NCBI RefSeq assembly: GCF_900114085.1 | Contig: NZ_FORU01000004.1 | Span: 1 to 64,000, forward strand | Direction of reading: 5' to 3' | DNA: 64,000 nucleotides | From: Myroides guanonis | Lineage (GTDB): Bacteria; Bacteroidota; Bacteroidia; Flavobacteriales; Flavobacteriaceae | Shown here: piece by piece, positions 1 through 8,652 of the stretch | How the letters are laid out: each line of letters opens with the position of its first letter | Numbering within the stretch: the first letter of the stretch is position 1 | Position numbers and translations under genes: made by a program | Notes under the pieces: generated by a model | The model's database searches: none | What the model saw: only the letters and a program-made list of their open reading frames with translations | Told to the model about the DNA's origin: nothing

Positions 1-36
1 TAAACCCTGATTCTATCGAATCGGGGTTTTTTGTTT
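1..36 (+). terminator. Intrinsic terminator of a gene left of the window
   Basis: An AAACCCTGATTC arm pairs with GAATCGGGGTTT (one wobble pair) around a four-base loop and runs into a T tract. It reads as the rho-independent terminator of a plus-strand gene lying before base 1. Confidence 0.75.
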
Positions 37-234
37 TGGTGCAGCGTGTCGCAAGCTCGATGCGCTGCCTTTTTTGAAGTTCTCCTGAAAAGTGAGGTGG
101 GTTAATTATTTTGTAGTCGTCTGTTAATTAGTCTTTTAGCTTTATATTAGTTTTGCTGACTCCATTACTAATTTAGTAGATTAGACTAAAACTAAACGTT
201 CAACTCTGTTTTTTTGCCCTTTGCTTCTTAGCGT

Positions 235-274
235 ATTAGCATATCTCCGAATTAGCGTATTTACGAATCACCAA
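235..274. repeat. Degenerate 8-bp repeat array in the 37-394 gap
   Basis: Five consecutive 8-bp units (ATTAGCAT, ATCTCCGA, ATTAGCGT, ATTTACGA, ATCACCAA) are seen, with three more around 312-335. Two copies of a TTTGCCCTTTGC word followed by CTTAGC flank them (about 213-231 and 286-303). The gap from 37 to 394 otherwise holds only a terminator; I see no gene in it. The units belong to the same family as the arrays at 39.5, 48.9, 53.5, 58.6, 60.1 and 60.8 kb. Confidence 0.6.
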
Positions 275-342
275 ATTTTCCTTCTTTGCCCTTTGCATCT
301 TAGCCTCTTTGCATATTCCCGAATTACCAGATTTGTTTCCTA

Positions 343-378
343 ATACAAAAGGCTACCTTTTTGAGATAGCCTTTGTAT
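343..378 (-). terminator. Terminator of the secreted protein gene
   Basis: ATACAAAAGGCTA pairs with TAGCCTTTGTAT around a short loop just beyond the stop codon at 395, on the minus-strand downstream side. Confidence 0.65.
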
Positions 379-394
379 AAAAGAATGAAGAGTA

Positions 395-1168
395 TTATAT
401 GTTTTGTGACATTTTAGTGTATTCCGCTATTAGATAGCTTAAGTGTTCCCATTTTATAGAATTGTATGGAAATTTTTGTATAAATTCTTGGTTGTCTCCA
501 AAAAGAAACTCGTAATTATCTTTAAATTCTCCTTTTTTAAGCCAGATTACTTCATCTCCCTTTTTTACGTAATATGATTTCGTTACACCTCCTCCGATTG
601 CAGGACCTACTCCAAAGCTTACAGATGATGTTTCTGATGCTGTTGGATCTGCATATACTTCAATTACACTGCTGAAATTTGGATTGATTAACTGCATCAA
701 AAATTGTTGTTCTTCTTTTTTGTTTTTCAATGAAGCACTAACATTTTTTACATAGACTTGATTTGGACTTACAATTTTGCTAAAACTTCGTCTTCCCCAA
801 TTCTTTGAGTTTTCAAAGTAACGTGAATTTTTAGTTGCTTTGGCACTGGCTGAAATCGGTAAATACATTTCTTCTATTTCTTCAGCACTATATTCAGCTT
901 TTTTTCCTGAAGAATCTTTTATTTTTATAGATTCAATTTGTCCTTTTCTTCTTTCTATTCCAGAAACGGGACCTTCAATTTCAGTTCCATCTTTAAGAAT
1001 AAGAGTGGAATTCTTTTTAGAACTAACTCCAACGAACATCTCATCAAATAGTTCGTTATCCATAATTTTTAACTGTTCTTTTGTAAACTTTACTTTTTGC
1101 TGTGCTTGTATTGGAGCACTTGTTAATGTTGCAGCTGCTAAAAAGCTAAAAAGTATTAATTTTTTCAT
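395..1168 (-). CDS. Secreted protein of unknown function
   Basis: I do not recognise this 257-aa protein. Residues 1-22 form a clear signal peptide ending SAPIQA before QQ, so it is probably periplasmic or outer-membrane associated; there is no lipobox cysteine. The middle (about 57-105) is rich in Lys/Glu and contains an LKDGTEIEG stretch, which resembles the small beta-rich domains that other Bacteroidota use in cell-surface proteins, but I cannot assign a family. A C-terminal segment (about 180-225) is Gly/Ser rich. The gene stands alone between two terminators. A TATATTTG box on the minus strand (1225-1232) could be its -7 element. Confidence 0.6.
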   Translation of the reverse strand: MKKLILFSFLAAATLTSAPIQAQQKVKFTKEQLKIMDNELFDEMFVGVSSKKNSTLILKDGTEIEGPVSGIERRKGQIESIKIKDSSGKKAEYSAEEIEEMYLPISASAKATKNSRYFENSKNWGRRSFSKIVSPNQVYVKNVSASLKNKKEEQQFLMQLINPNFSSVIEVYADPTASETSSVSFGVGPAIGGGVTKSYYVKKGDEVIWLKKGEFKDNYEFLFGDNQEFIQKFPYNSIKWEHLSYLIAEYTKMSQNI

Positions 1169-1224
1169 AAAATATAAATTTCGTCTAAAATAACAATTAT
1201 ATGTGATTTATTTATTTTTTGTTA

Positions 1225-1232
1225 CAAATATA
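1225..1232 (-). promoter_or_regulatory. Candidate -7 promoter box (TATATTTG) for the 395-1168 gene
   Basis: The minus strand reads TATATTTG, an exact match to the Bacteroidota TAnnTTTG consensus, 57 bases upstream of the start codon. No convincing -33 TTTG is visible, so this is tentative. Confidence 0.35.
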
Positions 1233-1324
1233 TTCGTATCCATATACGTGGATTATTGTTGATTTAGATTGATGTTTTTTACTTAGTGATATTTTAGAGT
1301 CTAGTCTTTTTTCAGGGTATAAAA

Positions 1325-1356
1325 AAAGAGTAGAATCATTAATGATTCTACTCTTT
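1325..1356 (-). terminator. Terminator of the aminopeptidase P gene
   Basis: A perfect 32-bp palindrome (AAAGAGTAGAATCATT and its complement) lies downstream of the stop at 1387 and is followed on the minus strand by seven T residues. Confidence 0.9.
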
Positions 1357-1386
1357 GATAATAAACTAGTTTCGTTTATAAATATA

Positions 1387-3165
1387 CTAGATAGCTTTTG
1401 TTTTTTCTTTCAACCAAGAAGCCTCTTCTGCGCTTAACTTCGCTTCTAAAGAATCATAAACCCATTGGTTATAATTGTTTAACCAATCAATATGTGTTTT
1501 TTCTAACAATGATTTTTCAACTAGGTCTGTAGCTATATAACAGATTGTTATTGTTTCAAATTCCATAAAGTCACCAAATTGGTTAGAGCTTAAGTCTTTT
1601 GAAACTACTAGATTTTCAATACGAATACCATATTTTCCTTCTCTATATAGTCCTGGTTCTATTGAACTAATCATTCCTGTTTGTAGAGCGATATCTACAT
1701 TGCTAGGGTTGATGACATGTGGTCCTTCGTGTACGTTTAAGAAAAAACCTACTCCATGTCCTGTTCCATGTCCATAGTTTCTAAGGGTAGCCCAAATAGG
1801 TCTACGTGTGATAGCATCGATTTGATATCCTCTAGTTCCTTTAGTATAGATAGCCATAGAACCTTCTATAGTTCCTTTTAATACAATAGTATAGTCTTCT
1901 TTTTCTTCTGCTGTAGGGGTTCCTAAAGTAATTACTCGCGTAATATCTGTAGTTCCTGTTTCATATTGACCTCCTGAATCAACTAGTAATAGCCCTTCTG
2001 GTTTTAATGTATAATTGCTTTTTTCTTCTGCTTTGTAATGTGGTAAAGCTCCGTGGTCTTTGTAACCAGCAATTGTATCAAAGCTGATGTCTTTAAAACC
2101 TGGCTGTTCTGCTCTTAGTCCACGTAAATGGTCTGCTATACTCATCTCTGATAGAGTTCCACTTGCTACATTTTCTTCAACCCATTTGAAAAACTTAGTC
2201 ATTGCAACACCATCGTTAATCATGGCTTGTCTTTCGTGTTGAAGTTCAACGTCGTTTTTGATAGCTTTTAATAGGGTAGAAGGATTCATTGCTTCTACAA
2301 TTTCTACTTCGTTTGGTATGCTGTCATAAATAGCAAAACAAGTACGTTTAGGATCGATTAAGATTCTATCTGAAGCTGTTAAGCTTTTTAGTGTTTTTCT
2401 TACGTCTGTATAGTCTTGGATTTCTATTCCAAATCCGTTTAGTTCTTCTACAGTTTTTGATTCTAGCTTAGAAGGATCGATAAACAAAACAGTTTTATCT
2501 GTTGCTATGTATAAGAAACCTAAGGTTACAGGATTACAAGGTACATCTGTTCCTCGTATGTTTAATACCCATGCTAAGTCATCTAAAGAAGAAATCAAGT
2601 GTGCAGTAACTCTTTTCTCCTTTAATTCACTTCGAACAGCATCTAATTTACTTTGTGTAGATTGACCTGTTGTTGAAATAGGTAATGTGTATGCTGTTGT
2701 TTTTGGCAATTCAGGTCTTCCTTTCCAAATAGAAGCTAATAAATCCACATGTCCATTAATTGTAAAGTTCAATGGTTCCAATGTGCTTTTAATTGCATGT
2801 GCAACTGCTAACGAAGCTAGGTTACCATCAAAAGCTACTGTTGCTCCATTGTTGAATTTTTCTGATATCCAATTAACATATTCCGCTGCGTGTTGTACTT
2901 TTAATTTTACCAACTCAAAACCACTACCTTTTAATTGCTCTGGGCCTTGAACGAAATAGCGTGAATCTGTCCATAGTCCTGCAAAATCTAGCGTTATAAC
3001 TAGAGTACCGGCAGAACCTGTGAATCCAGACGTCCAAGAGATACATTTGTAATGTTCTGGTAGGTATTCACTGATATGTGGATCTGAAGAAGGAATGATA
3101 TAAGCATCAATACCTTGCTCTTTCATCAAAGCGCGTATTGCAGATAGTTTTTCTATATGTGTCAT
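1387..3165 (-). CDS. pepP: Xaa-Pro aminopeptidase (aminopeptidase P, M24B)
   Basis: This 592-aa cytoplasmic metallopeptidase removes an N-terminal residue preceding proline. It has the long three-domain form of the family: two creatinase-like N-terminal domains (about 1-310) and a C-terminal pita-bread domain (about 315-530). The five dinuclear metal ligands are visible as D396 (VDSGG), D407 (TTDITR), H470 (GTGHGVG), E503 (SSIEPG) and E517 (RIENL), so it should be active. There is no signal peptide. The length matches the roughly 590-aa family members found across Flavobacteriia. It is monocistronic, with its own terminator. The function is sure; the physiological substrates are not known. 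Confidence 0.95.
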   Translation of the reverse strand: MTHIEKLSAIRALMKEQGIDAYIIPSSDPHISEYLPEHYKCISWTSGFTGSAGTLVITLDFAGLWTDSRYFVQGPEQLKGSGFELVKLKVQHAAEYVNWISEKFNNGATVAFDGNLASLAVAHAIKSTLEPLNFTINGHVDLLASIWKGRPELPKTTAYTLPISTTGQSTQSKLDAVRSELKEKRVTAHLISSLDDLAWVLNIRGTDVPCNPVTLGFLYIATDKTVLFIDPSKLESKTVEELNGFGIEIQDYTDVRKTLKSLTASDRILIDPKRTCFAIYDSIPNEVEIVEAMNPSTLLKAIKNDVELQHERQAMINDGVAMTKFFKWVEENVASGTLSEMSIADHLRGLRAEQPGFKDISFDTIAGYKDHGALPHYKAEEKSNYTLKPEGLLLVDSGGQYETGTTDITRVITLGTPTAEEKEDYTIVLKGTIEGSMAIYTKGTRGYQIDAITRRPIWATLRNYGHGTGHGVGFFLNVHEGPHVINPSNVDIALQTGMISSIEPGLYREGKYGIRIENLVVSKDLSSNQFGDFMEFETITICYIATDLVEKSLLEKTHIDWLNNYNQWVYDSLEAKLSAEEASWLKEKTKAI

Positions 3166-3294
3166 GGTATTTTATTTAAAACATAAAGGTACAAAATGAG
3201 TTTTGTCTATTAAAGGGATTTTTGTTTATTTTAGGAATTGTCCTAATGGATGTTTTATTAGGAAGCTTTAAGAGAGGATGTAATAGAATTCTCC

Positions 3295-3302
3295 TACATT
3301 TG
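3295..3302 (+). promoter_or_regulatory. -7 box (TACATTTG) for the radical SAM gene
   Basis: TACATTTG matches TAnnTTTG and lies 20 bases before the TTG start at 3323, leaving a leader of only about 14 bases. This supports the TTG start choice. A good -33 TTTG is not visible. Confidence 0.5.
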
Positions 3303-3322
3303 CAGTACATTAAATAGGTATC

Positions 3323-5521
3323 TTGAAAACGACGATTACATTAATTACGCCTCCTTTTACTCAGCTAAATACACCTTATCCTGCTACGGCTTATTTGAAA
3401 GGTTTTTTTAATACGAAACAAATTTCTTGCTTTCAATCTGATTTGGGAATTGAAGTTATATTGGCGCTTTTTTCTAAAAAGGGATTGACTGAACTTTTTG
3501 ATTATGTTCATGAACATACCGAGGAAGTTTCTGAGAATACGCATCGTATTTTAGCATTAGAGCAGGAATACATTTCAACTGTTGATCAAGTTATCTCTTT
3601 TTTACAAGGTAAAAATCCAACTTTAGCCCACGCTATTGTTCAGGAGGGATTTCTTCCTCAGGCTTCTCGATTTGAGCAATTAGAGGAGTTAGACTGGGCT
3701 TTTGGTGCTATGGGAATCCAAGATAAAGCGAAGCATTTGGCAACTTTATATTTAGAGGATTTATCTGATTTGATTACCGAAACCGTGGATTCTCATTTTG
3801 GTTTTAGCCGTTATGCGGAGCGCTTGGGTAGGTCCGCTCATTCTTTCGATGAGTTGTATTCTTGTCTTCAAGAACCCGTTACTTATGTTGATACAATTAC
3901 CTTGTCATTGTTAGAGAATATTATAAAAGAATCTAACCCGAAAATCGTTGGGTTTTCTGTTCCTTTTCCTGGTAATCTATATAGTTCTTTTCGTTGTGCG
4001 CAATGGATAAAAGCTAATTACCCTGATATTAAAATTTCTATGGGGGGAGGGTTTCCAAATACAGAACTACGTTCTCTTTCTGATGTTAGAGTTTTTGAAT
4101 TCTTTGACTTTATAACATTGGATGATGGTGAGGCACCTGTAGAGTGTTTGATTAATTACGTAGAAGGAAAATCTGATATTACGCAATTGAAACGCACCTT
4201 ATTACTTCAAGATGATAAGGTTGTCTATATAAACAATCCTTTAATTCAAGATTATAAGCAAGCTCAGGTTGGTACTCCTGATTATTCTGATTTGAGATTG
4301 AAGGATTATATTTCTGTGATTGAAATTGTCAATCCAATGCATCGTATGTGGAGTGATGGAAGATGGAACAAATTGACTATGGCTCATGGTTGCTATTGGG
4401 GTAAATGTACTTTCTGCGATATTTCTTTAGATTATATAAAGATTTATGAGCCTGTTGCTGCCAAACAGATTGTCGATAGAATGGAAACATTGGTTGAACA
4501 AACTGGAGAAACTGGTTTTCATTTTGTGGATGAAGCTGCTCCACCTGCTTTGATGAGAGAGGTGGCTTTAGAAATTCTTCGAAGGAAACTAACGGTTTCT
4601 TGGTGGACTAATATTCGCTTTGAAAAAAGTTTTACAAAGGACTTGTGTCGATTGTTAAAAGCTTCGGGTTGTATTGCTGTTTCAGGGGGATTAGAGGTTG
4701 CTTCTGACCGTTTGTTAAAATTGATAGATAAAGGAGTTACGGTGGCTCAAGTGGCTCGTGTAAATAGGAATTTTACGGAGGCGGGGATATTAGTGCATGC
4801 TTATTTGATGTATGGTTTTCCTACTCAAACTGCACAGGAAACTATTGACAGTCTAGAAATGGTTAGGCAGTTGTTTGAGTTAGGAGTTATGCAATCTGGG
4901 TTTTGGCATCAATTTGCTATGACAGCACATTCTCCTGTTGGTATGAATCCAACTGACTATAATGTTTCGAAATTGAGTGAAGACATTGGATCGTTTGCAA
5001 ATAATGACATTGCTCACCGTGAGAATTCAGGTGCTATACATGACAAGTTTTCAATGGGATTGCGCAAGTCACTCTTCAATTATATGCATGGCTTATGTTT
5101 TGATTGGTCTTTAAATGATTGGTTTGATTTTAAGGTTCCTAAAACCAGCATAGCTCCGGATTATATCTATAGTGTTTTAGAGGAGGATGCTATTCCTAAT
5201 TATAAACCGAATCAGAAGATTGTTTGGATAGGAAGCTTACCTCACTTAGAGTTTTATACTAAGACCAAGAAAGGACGTAGTTTTGAAAAGGCAATTGCTG
5301 TTTTTTATACTAAGAAAGAAACTATTTCAGTAGAATTTGAGCGTATTGAAGGTGAGTGGTTTTCTGTATTTGTCGAAAAACTTGTTCAAGGCAATTTTAA
5401 AACATTGACTTATCAAGAAATGAAAAAGGATTTCGAAGATTTTACACAGGAGGATTTTGAGCCTTTTTGGTATTCTAAACCATGTGGTGTTTTGAGAGAT
5501 ATGGCGTTATTGGTATTGTAA
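3323..5521 (+). CDS. B12-binding-domain radical SAM protein
   Basis: This 732-aa protein has a cobalamin-binding type Rossmann domain at the N-terminus (about 1-260, with a TPPFTQLN start and IVGFSVPFPGN / MGGGFPN segments) and a radical SAM barrel from about 345 to 600. The cluster cysteines are C357, C362 and C365. The first spacing is four residues, not the usual three. The start is TTG: no ATG is available until far into the domain, and a -7 box sits 20 bases upstream. The reaction is unknown; B12-radical SAM enzymes methylate unactivated carbons or rearrange carbon skeletons. No substrate or partner gene is adjacent. The C-terminal 130 residues match nothing I recognise. Confidence 0.8.
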   Translation: MKTTITLITPPFTQLNTPYPATAYLKGFFNTKQISCFQSDLGIEVILALFSKKGLTELFDYVHEHTEEVSENTHRILALEQEYISTVDQVISFLQGKNPTLAHAIVQEGFLPQASRFEQLEELDWAFGAMGIQDKAKHLATLYLEDLSDLITETVDSHFGFSRYAERLGRSAHSFDELYSCLQEPVTYVDTITLSLLENIIKESNPKIVGFSVPFPGNLYSSFRCAQWIKANYPDIKISMGGGFPNTELRSLSDVRVFEFFDFITLDDGEAPVECLINYVEGKSDITQLKRTLLLQDDKVVYINNPLIQDYKQAQVGTPDYSDLRLKDYISVIEIVNPMHRMWSDGRWNKLTMAHGCYWGKCTFCDISLDYIKIYEPVAAKQIVDRMETLVEQTGETGFHFVDEAAPPALMREVALEILRRKLTVSWWTNIRFEKSFTKDLCRLLKASGCIAVSGGLEVASDRLLKLIDKGVTVAQVARVNRNFTEAGILVHAYLMYGFPTQTAQETIDSLEMVRQLFELGVMQSGFWHQFAMTAHSPVGMNPTDYNVSKLSEDIGSFANNDIAHRENSGAIHDKFSMGLRKSLFNYMHGLCFDWSLNDWFDFKVPKTSIAPDYIYSVLEEDAIPNYKPNQKIVWIGSLPHLEFYTKTKKGRSFEKAIAVFYTKKETISVEFERIEGEWFSVFVEKLVQGNFKTLTYQEMKKDFEDFTQEDFEPFWYSKPCGVLRDMALLVL

Positions 5522-5524
5522 TTT

Positions 5525-5845
5525 TTAGTTTTTTGAGGGTTTGTTTTTAGTGTGTAAGAAAGCTATTGTAAAACCTATGATTCCTATAATAAAACACAGA
5601 TAGGAAAGTGTCAAATCTGATGTTATCCAATTATTTAAGAATGGGGTTATTACAAGTGTAATAATTCCGAAAAGTGCCATTCTCTTCGAGCTAATCTTAG
5701 ATTTCTCAATGAATGTTTTTTCGTCTGTTACTTTTTTCTTGCTAAGTATTTCTTTATAATACTTGGGTTTATATTGACATAGTATAACAATTACCAAGCT
5801 ACTGATGATGAAAACGACACTTAGCATATATCCTTGAATGTTCAT
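5525..5845 (-). CDS. Small membrane protein, last gene of the DUF2089-led operon
   Basis: A 106-aa protein with three predicted membrane segments (about 8-25, 55-72 and 80-98) and a lysine-rich cytoplasmic loop (about 35-55). I do not recognise the family; topology resembles the neighbouring DUF3784 and SdpI-like proteins. It follows the 138-aa gene by 46 bases on the same strand and converges on the radical SAM gene with only three bases between the stop codons. Confidence 0.55.
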   Translation of the reverse strand: MNIQGYMLSVVFIISSLVIVILCQYKPKYYKEILSKKKVTDEKTFIEKSKISSKRMALFGIITLVITPFLNNWITSDLTLSYLCFIIGIIGFTIAFLHTKNKPSKN

Positions 5846-5891
5846 TGTGCTTTTATTGTAGAGGTTAGAATCTTGGGTGCTGTTAGTTAAG

Positions 5892-6308
5892 TTATATGTC
5901 TAAATTGATTTTGTCTGGATGATATATAAATAGATATAGCGATAAAAGAATCGTCAAAAGGATTAATATATAAGCTATGTAATTGCTTGTACTTGCTTTT
6001 TTATCAATATATTTTAAACTACCAAATACAAGAGTTATCAAAATTCCAATCATGGGTATCATGGATAGGCAGAAGGCAACGATAGTTTTATTTTCAAAGT
6101 AATAAGCGATAGAGCTGGTGATTAATGTGATTATTGCTGTTATTCTAATTCCTCTATTGATGTATGGAACTAACTTGTTAATGTCATACTTAGCTTGTTC
6201 TTCTTTTGATGCGGTGTTATAACCCGATAAGGTATATTTTGCATTGCTTGGAGTAACAATGAAGCTAATTCCAAAGAGTATTAGAAATAGGATTATTATT
6301 GATGTCAT
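5892..6308 (-). CDS. DUF3784-like membrane protein
   Basis: This 138-aa protein has four predicted membrane segments and a short loop with SGYNTASKEEQAKYD (about 28-42). That is close to the GYNTMSKEEKAKYD signature of DUF3784, small Gram-positive and Bacteroidota membrane proteins of unknown function. Its start abuts the preceding SdpI-like stop with no spacer, so the two are almost certainly translated together. The family has no established function, although its members often lie beside SdpI-type immunity proteins. Confidence 0.7.
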   Translation of the reverse strand: MTSIIILFLILFGISFIVTPSNAKYTLSGYNTASKEEQAKYDINKLVPYINRGIRITAIITLITSSIAYYFENKTIVAFCLSMIPMIGILITLVFGSLKYIDKKASTSNYIAYILILLTILLSLYLFIYHPDKINLDI

Positions 6309-6641
6309 TTATTGTTCTTTTTCTTTTTCTTTTTTGTTTAATGCTATTTCTGTTGCTACTATTATTAGTAAGGTTCCAACACCGATACCGATACCGTATA
6401 GGGTTGAGATAAGTTTAGTATTTATTTCAAATAGGGGAGCGATAATTAAGAGTATCAGTAATATAACTCCTAAAATAAGTATTCTTTTTCCACTGTATAT
6501 TTGAGCATAATGCCAATTAGATTGGTTTTTCATACTCATATAGGTTCGATATCCTAAAATATGATTGGTGTTGTTTTTACATAATAGTACTACAACACCA
6601 ATAGCAATAAAAAAGATAGAAATAATCATTTCTTCTGACAT
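6309..6641 (-). CDS. SdpI-family membrane protein
   Basis: A 110-aa protein with three predicted membrane helices and an LGYRTYMSMKNQSNWHYA loop at about 29-46, the SdpI family signature (GyRT...NeetW). In Bacillus subtilis SdpI confers immunity to the SDP toxin and titrates a repressor; here no toxin gene is visible, so only family membership is claimed. It starts seven bases after the hydrolase stop and runs straight into the DUF3784-like gene. Confidence 0.75.
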   Translation of the reverse strand: MSEEMIISIFFIAIGVVVLLCKNNTNHILGYRTYMSMKNQSNWHYAQIYSGKRILILGVILLILLIIAPLFEINTKLISTLYGIGIGVGTLLIIVATEIALNKKEKEKEQ

Positions 6642-6648
6642 TTCTAAT

Positions 6649-7566
6649 TTACTTGATAAAGTTTAGGATTGTTGGAACTAGTTCTGTGTGAATAGGTAAT
6701 GTCCCATTGTTATAAGATTTCATATTGTCTTCGTCTTTTTCAATATTTTTAAAAACGTGATTCATACCGGCAAGGGTTACAATTGTAGATTGTGGATTTG
6801 CTTGATGTAATAATTTTCCTTGTTCTAAATCTACTTGTAAGTCTTTATCTCCTTGAATGATTAGAATTGGTTTATTAAGTTTCTTTATTTCTATCGCAGG
6901 GTCAAATTTTATCCATGAAATAAGGTATGGTTGTACACTTGGTCTGAATAGGCTTTGTAGCATTGGGATTACATTGTCTACAGTATTTCCTTTTTTTAAT
7001 TCGCTTAGAATTTCATCAGATTGTTTTTGTAAAAAAGGCGCGTTTTTAGCAATTTGTTTACTTAGTGTTTTGTCGATAGTTTCTCCAGGTCCTGAAATAG
7101 ATATGTATTTTGTTACACTAGGGTCATTTGCGGCTAATAGTGCAACTAAGGCACCTTCACTATGTCCGATTAATGTTATTGAGGAGAATCGCTTTTTTAA
7201 TGTATTGATAATTAGATTTAGGTCATTTACATTGTCTTCAAAAACACCTTCGTTTTCTGGGGCATCTTTCTTTTTGCTTAATGCGACAGCTCTTTTATCA
7301 TATGTAAAAATGTTTTGTTTGTTTTGTGATAGCCCTTCTGCTAATAATTTATAGGCATTCGTAGTCATAATCGGAAGAGCGTTTCCATTGCGATCTGTGG
7401 GACCGGATCCTGCAATAAATATTGATACAGATTTATTTTGTGAGTCTCCAATATACAGGTCGCCTTGAATATCGGAGTCTATGTCAATAATTTCTTTTTT
7501 GAAGTTTTGGCTATACCCCAAAACAGTTGAAAGGATTAGAGTAAAAAGATATATAAGTAGTCTCAT
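6649..7566 (-). CDS. Secreted alpha/beta hydrolase
   Basis: A 305-aa alpha/beta hydrolase with an N-terminal signal peptide (about 1-20, ending GYSQ), so it acts outside the cytoplasm. The nucleophile is S136 in GHSEG, the likely acid is D240 or D242 (QGDKD), and the histidine is H270 (AGMNH): a complete triad. An oxyanion-type motif (AGSGPTDRNGN, about 52-62) typical of the DUF3887/YqhI-like esterase group precedes it. The substrate is unknown. It is the third gene of a six-gene minus-strand run, directly upstream of SdpI and DUF3784 proteins. Confidence 0.8.
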   Translation of the reverse strand: MRLLIYLFTLILSTVLGYSQNFKKEIIDIDSDIQGDLYIGDSQNKSVSIFIAGSGPTDRNGNALPIMTTNAYKLLAEGLSQNKQNIFTYDKRAVALSKKKDAPENEGVFEDNVNDLNLIINTLKKRFSSITLIGHSEGALVALLAANDPSVTKYISISGPGETIDKTLSKQIAKNAPFLQKQSDEILSELKKGNTVDNVIPMLQSLFRPSVQPYLISWIKFDPAIEIKKLNKPILIIQGDKDLQVDLEQGKLLHQANPQSTIVTLAGMNHVFKNIEKDEDNMKSYNNGTLPIHTELVPTILNFIK

Positions 7567-7601
7567 TGTATTTATTGTTTTAAGGTTGTTATAGAGGTTT
7601 G

Positions 7602-8183
7602 CTAGTATAAAAATACAAGCGCTTTTGAAATAATTTCTGCTAAAATAACAATTGGAATAAGTAATAGACTATGTGATAGTTTTCTAGCATTTGTAGCCGT
7701 CTTGAATCCTTTGTATAGCAATATACAAAATAGCACTAATGCCGCAAGAATATAGATGGATTCTAGGATTAGTACAATAAGGTTAATAGCTGGCAAATCG
7801 AACATAGCTGTAGGGGTGCTTAAGTTTTCTATTAAGTGTTTTCCTGTTGTTAGACTGATGTCATTAATATTAAATATAGCACCAAAGTAAATAGGGATTC
7901 TACATATTAATGCGATGGCTAAAATATCTATCCATCTAGTTTTATGGTTGACAAAATAAGCTAAACCAAATAAACATGCTCCTAAACATAACGTATTAAC
8001 TATGTTATCAAGTAAAGGTTGATGGATAAGAACATTAGCAGTGTGGTGCATGTCAATTACTCCATCAAAACGAGTGTTGGTGTAATATGCTATGAAGGAA
8101 AATATAAGTAAGAATAGAGTTCCTATTGTTAGTAACTGTTTTTCTTGAAGTGTTTCAAACGGTTGTTTTAGTTTCTTTTTCAT
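7602..8183 (-). CDS. Membrane protein, Yip1-like topology
   Basis: This 193-aa protein starts with a basic cytoplasmic stretch and has five predicted membrane segments (about 18-35, 62-80, 88-105, 130-155 and 170-190). The pattern, including a conserved-looking LGACLFGLAYF helix, resembles Yip1-domain proteins, but the match is by topology only. It lies 32 bases after the DUF2089 regulator gene and 35 before the hydrolase, on the same strand. Confidence 0.5.
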   Translation of the reverse strand: MKKKLKQPFETLQEKQLLTIGTLFLLIFSFIAYYTNTRFDGVIDMHHTANVLIHQPLLDNIVNTLCLGACLFGLAYFVNHKTRWIDILAIALICRIPIYFGAIFNINDISLTTGKHLIENLSTPTAMFDLPAINLIVLILESIYILAALVLFCILLYKGFKTATNARKLSHSLLLIPIVILAEIISKALVFLY

Positions 8184-8215
8184 GAGTTTGGTTTTATAGT
8201 TTTTTTGGTTGCTAA

Positions 8216-8491
8216 TTATTCGCTTTGTAGTTTTTTTATGTTTTCTATTATGTCATCGAGTTTGTTTCGAACTGTAGGATAACTGATATTCATTTGCTGT
8301 GCCATTTGTTTTAAACTCCCACTATAAAGAAAGAATTGCAAAATGAAATCTTGTTCTTCTTGGGTTAGTTTTAGTAGCATAGGTAATTCAAAAGTACCTG
8401 AAACTGCTGTGTTGCAATTTTCACAACTCAGCTTAGTTACTTTTAAATCTGTTTCGCAACTTGGACAATGAATAGGTAGTTTATATTTCAT
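8216..8491 (-). CDS. DUF2089 zinc-ribbon/HTH regulator
   Basis: I start this at 8491 (MKYKLPIHC) instead of the longer frame opening at 8542, because family members begin just before the zinc ribbon. The 91-aa product has CPSC and CENC pairs (C9, C12, C23, C26) forming a zinc ribbon, then a helix-turn-helix at about 58-82 (GSLKQMAQQMNISYPTVRNKL). DUF2089 proteins are presumed DNA-binding regulators of neighbouring membrane-protein genes. Being first in the operon, it likely controls the five genes downstream and itself. Target site unknown. Confidence 0.8.
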   Translation of the reverse strand: MKYKLPIHCPSCETDLKVTKLSCENCNTAVSGTFELPMLLKLTQEEQDFILQFFLYSGSLKQMAQQMNISYPTVRNKLDDIIENIKKLQSE

Positions 8492-8596
8492 TTTGATAAA
8501 TAATGTTAATGCTAATTTAAATAAAATTAAATACAAATGCAATTAAGTTTAATTATGTTTTATATGAATTAGTATATTCTTGTCTTATGATATTAA

Positions 8597-8633
8597 AAAA
8601 GGGTTGTACTTACAGTCAAGTACAACCCTTTTT
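8597..8633 (-). terminator. Terminator of the MORN-repeat gene
   Basis: AAAAGGGTTGTACTT pairs with AAGTACAACCCTTTT around a six-base loop, followed on the minus strand by a T run. It lies just after the stop at 8653. Confidence 0.9.
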
Positions 8634-8652
8634 AGATATGGTTAAAATGTAT

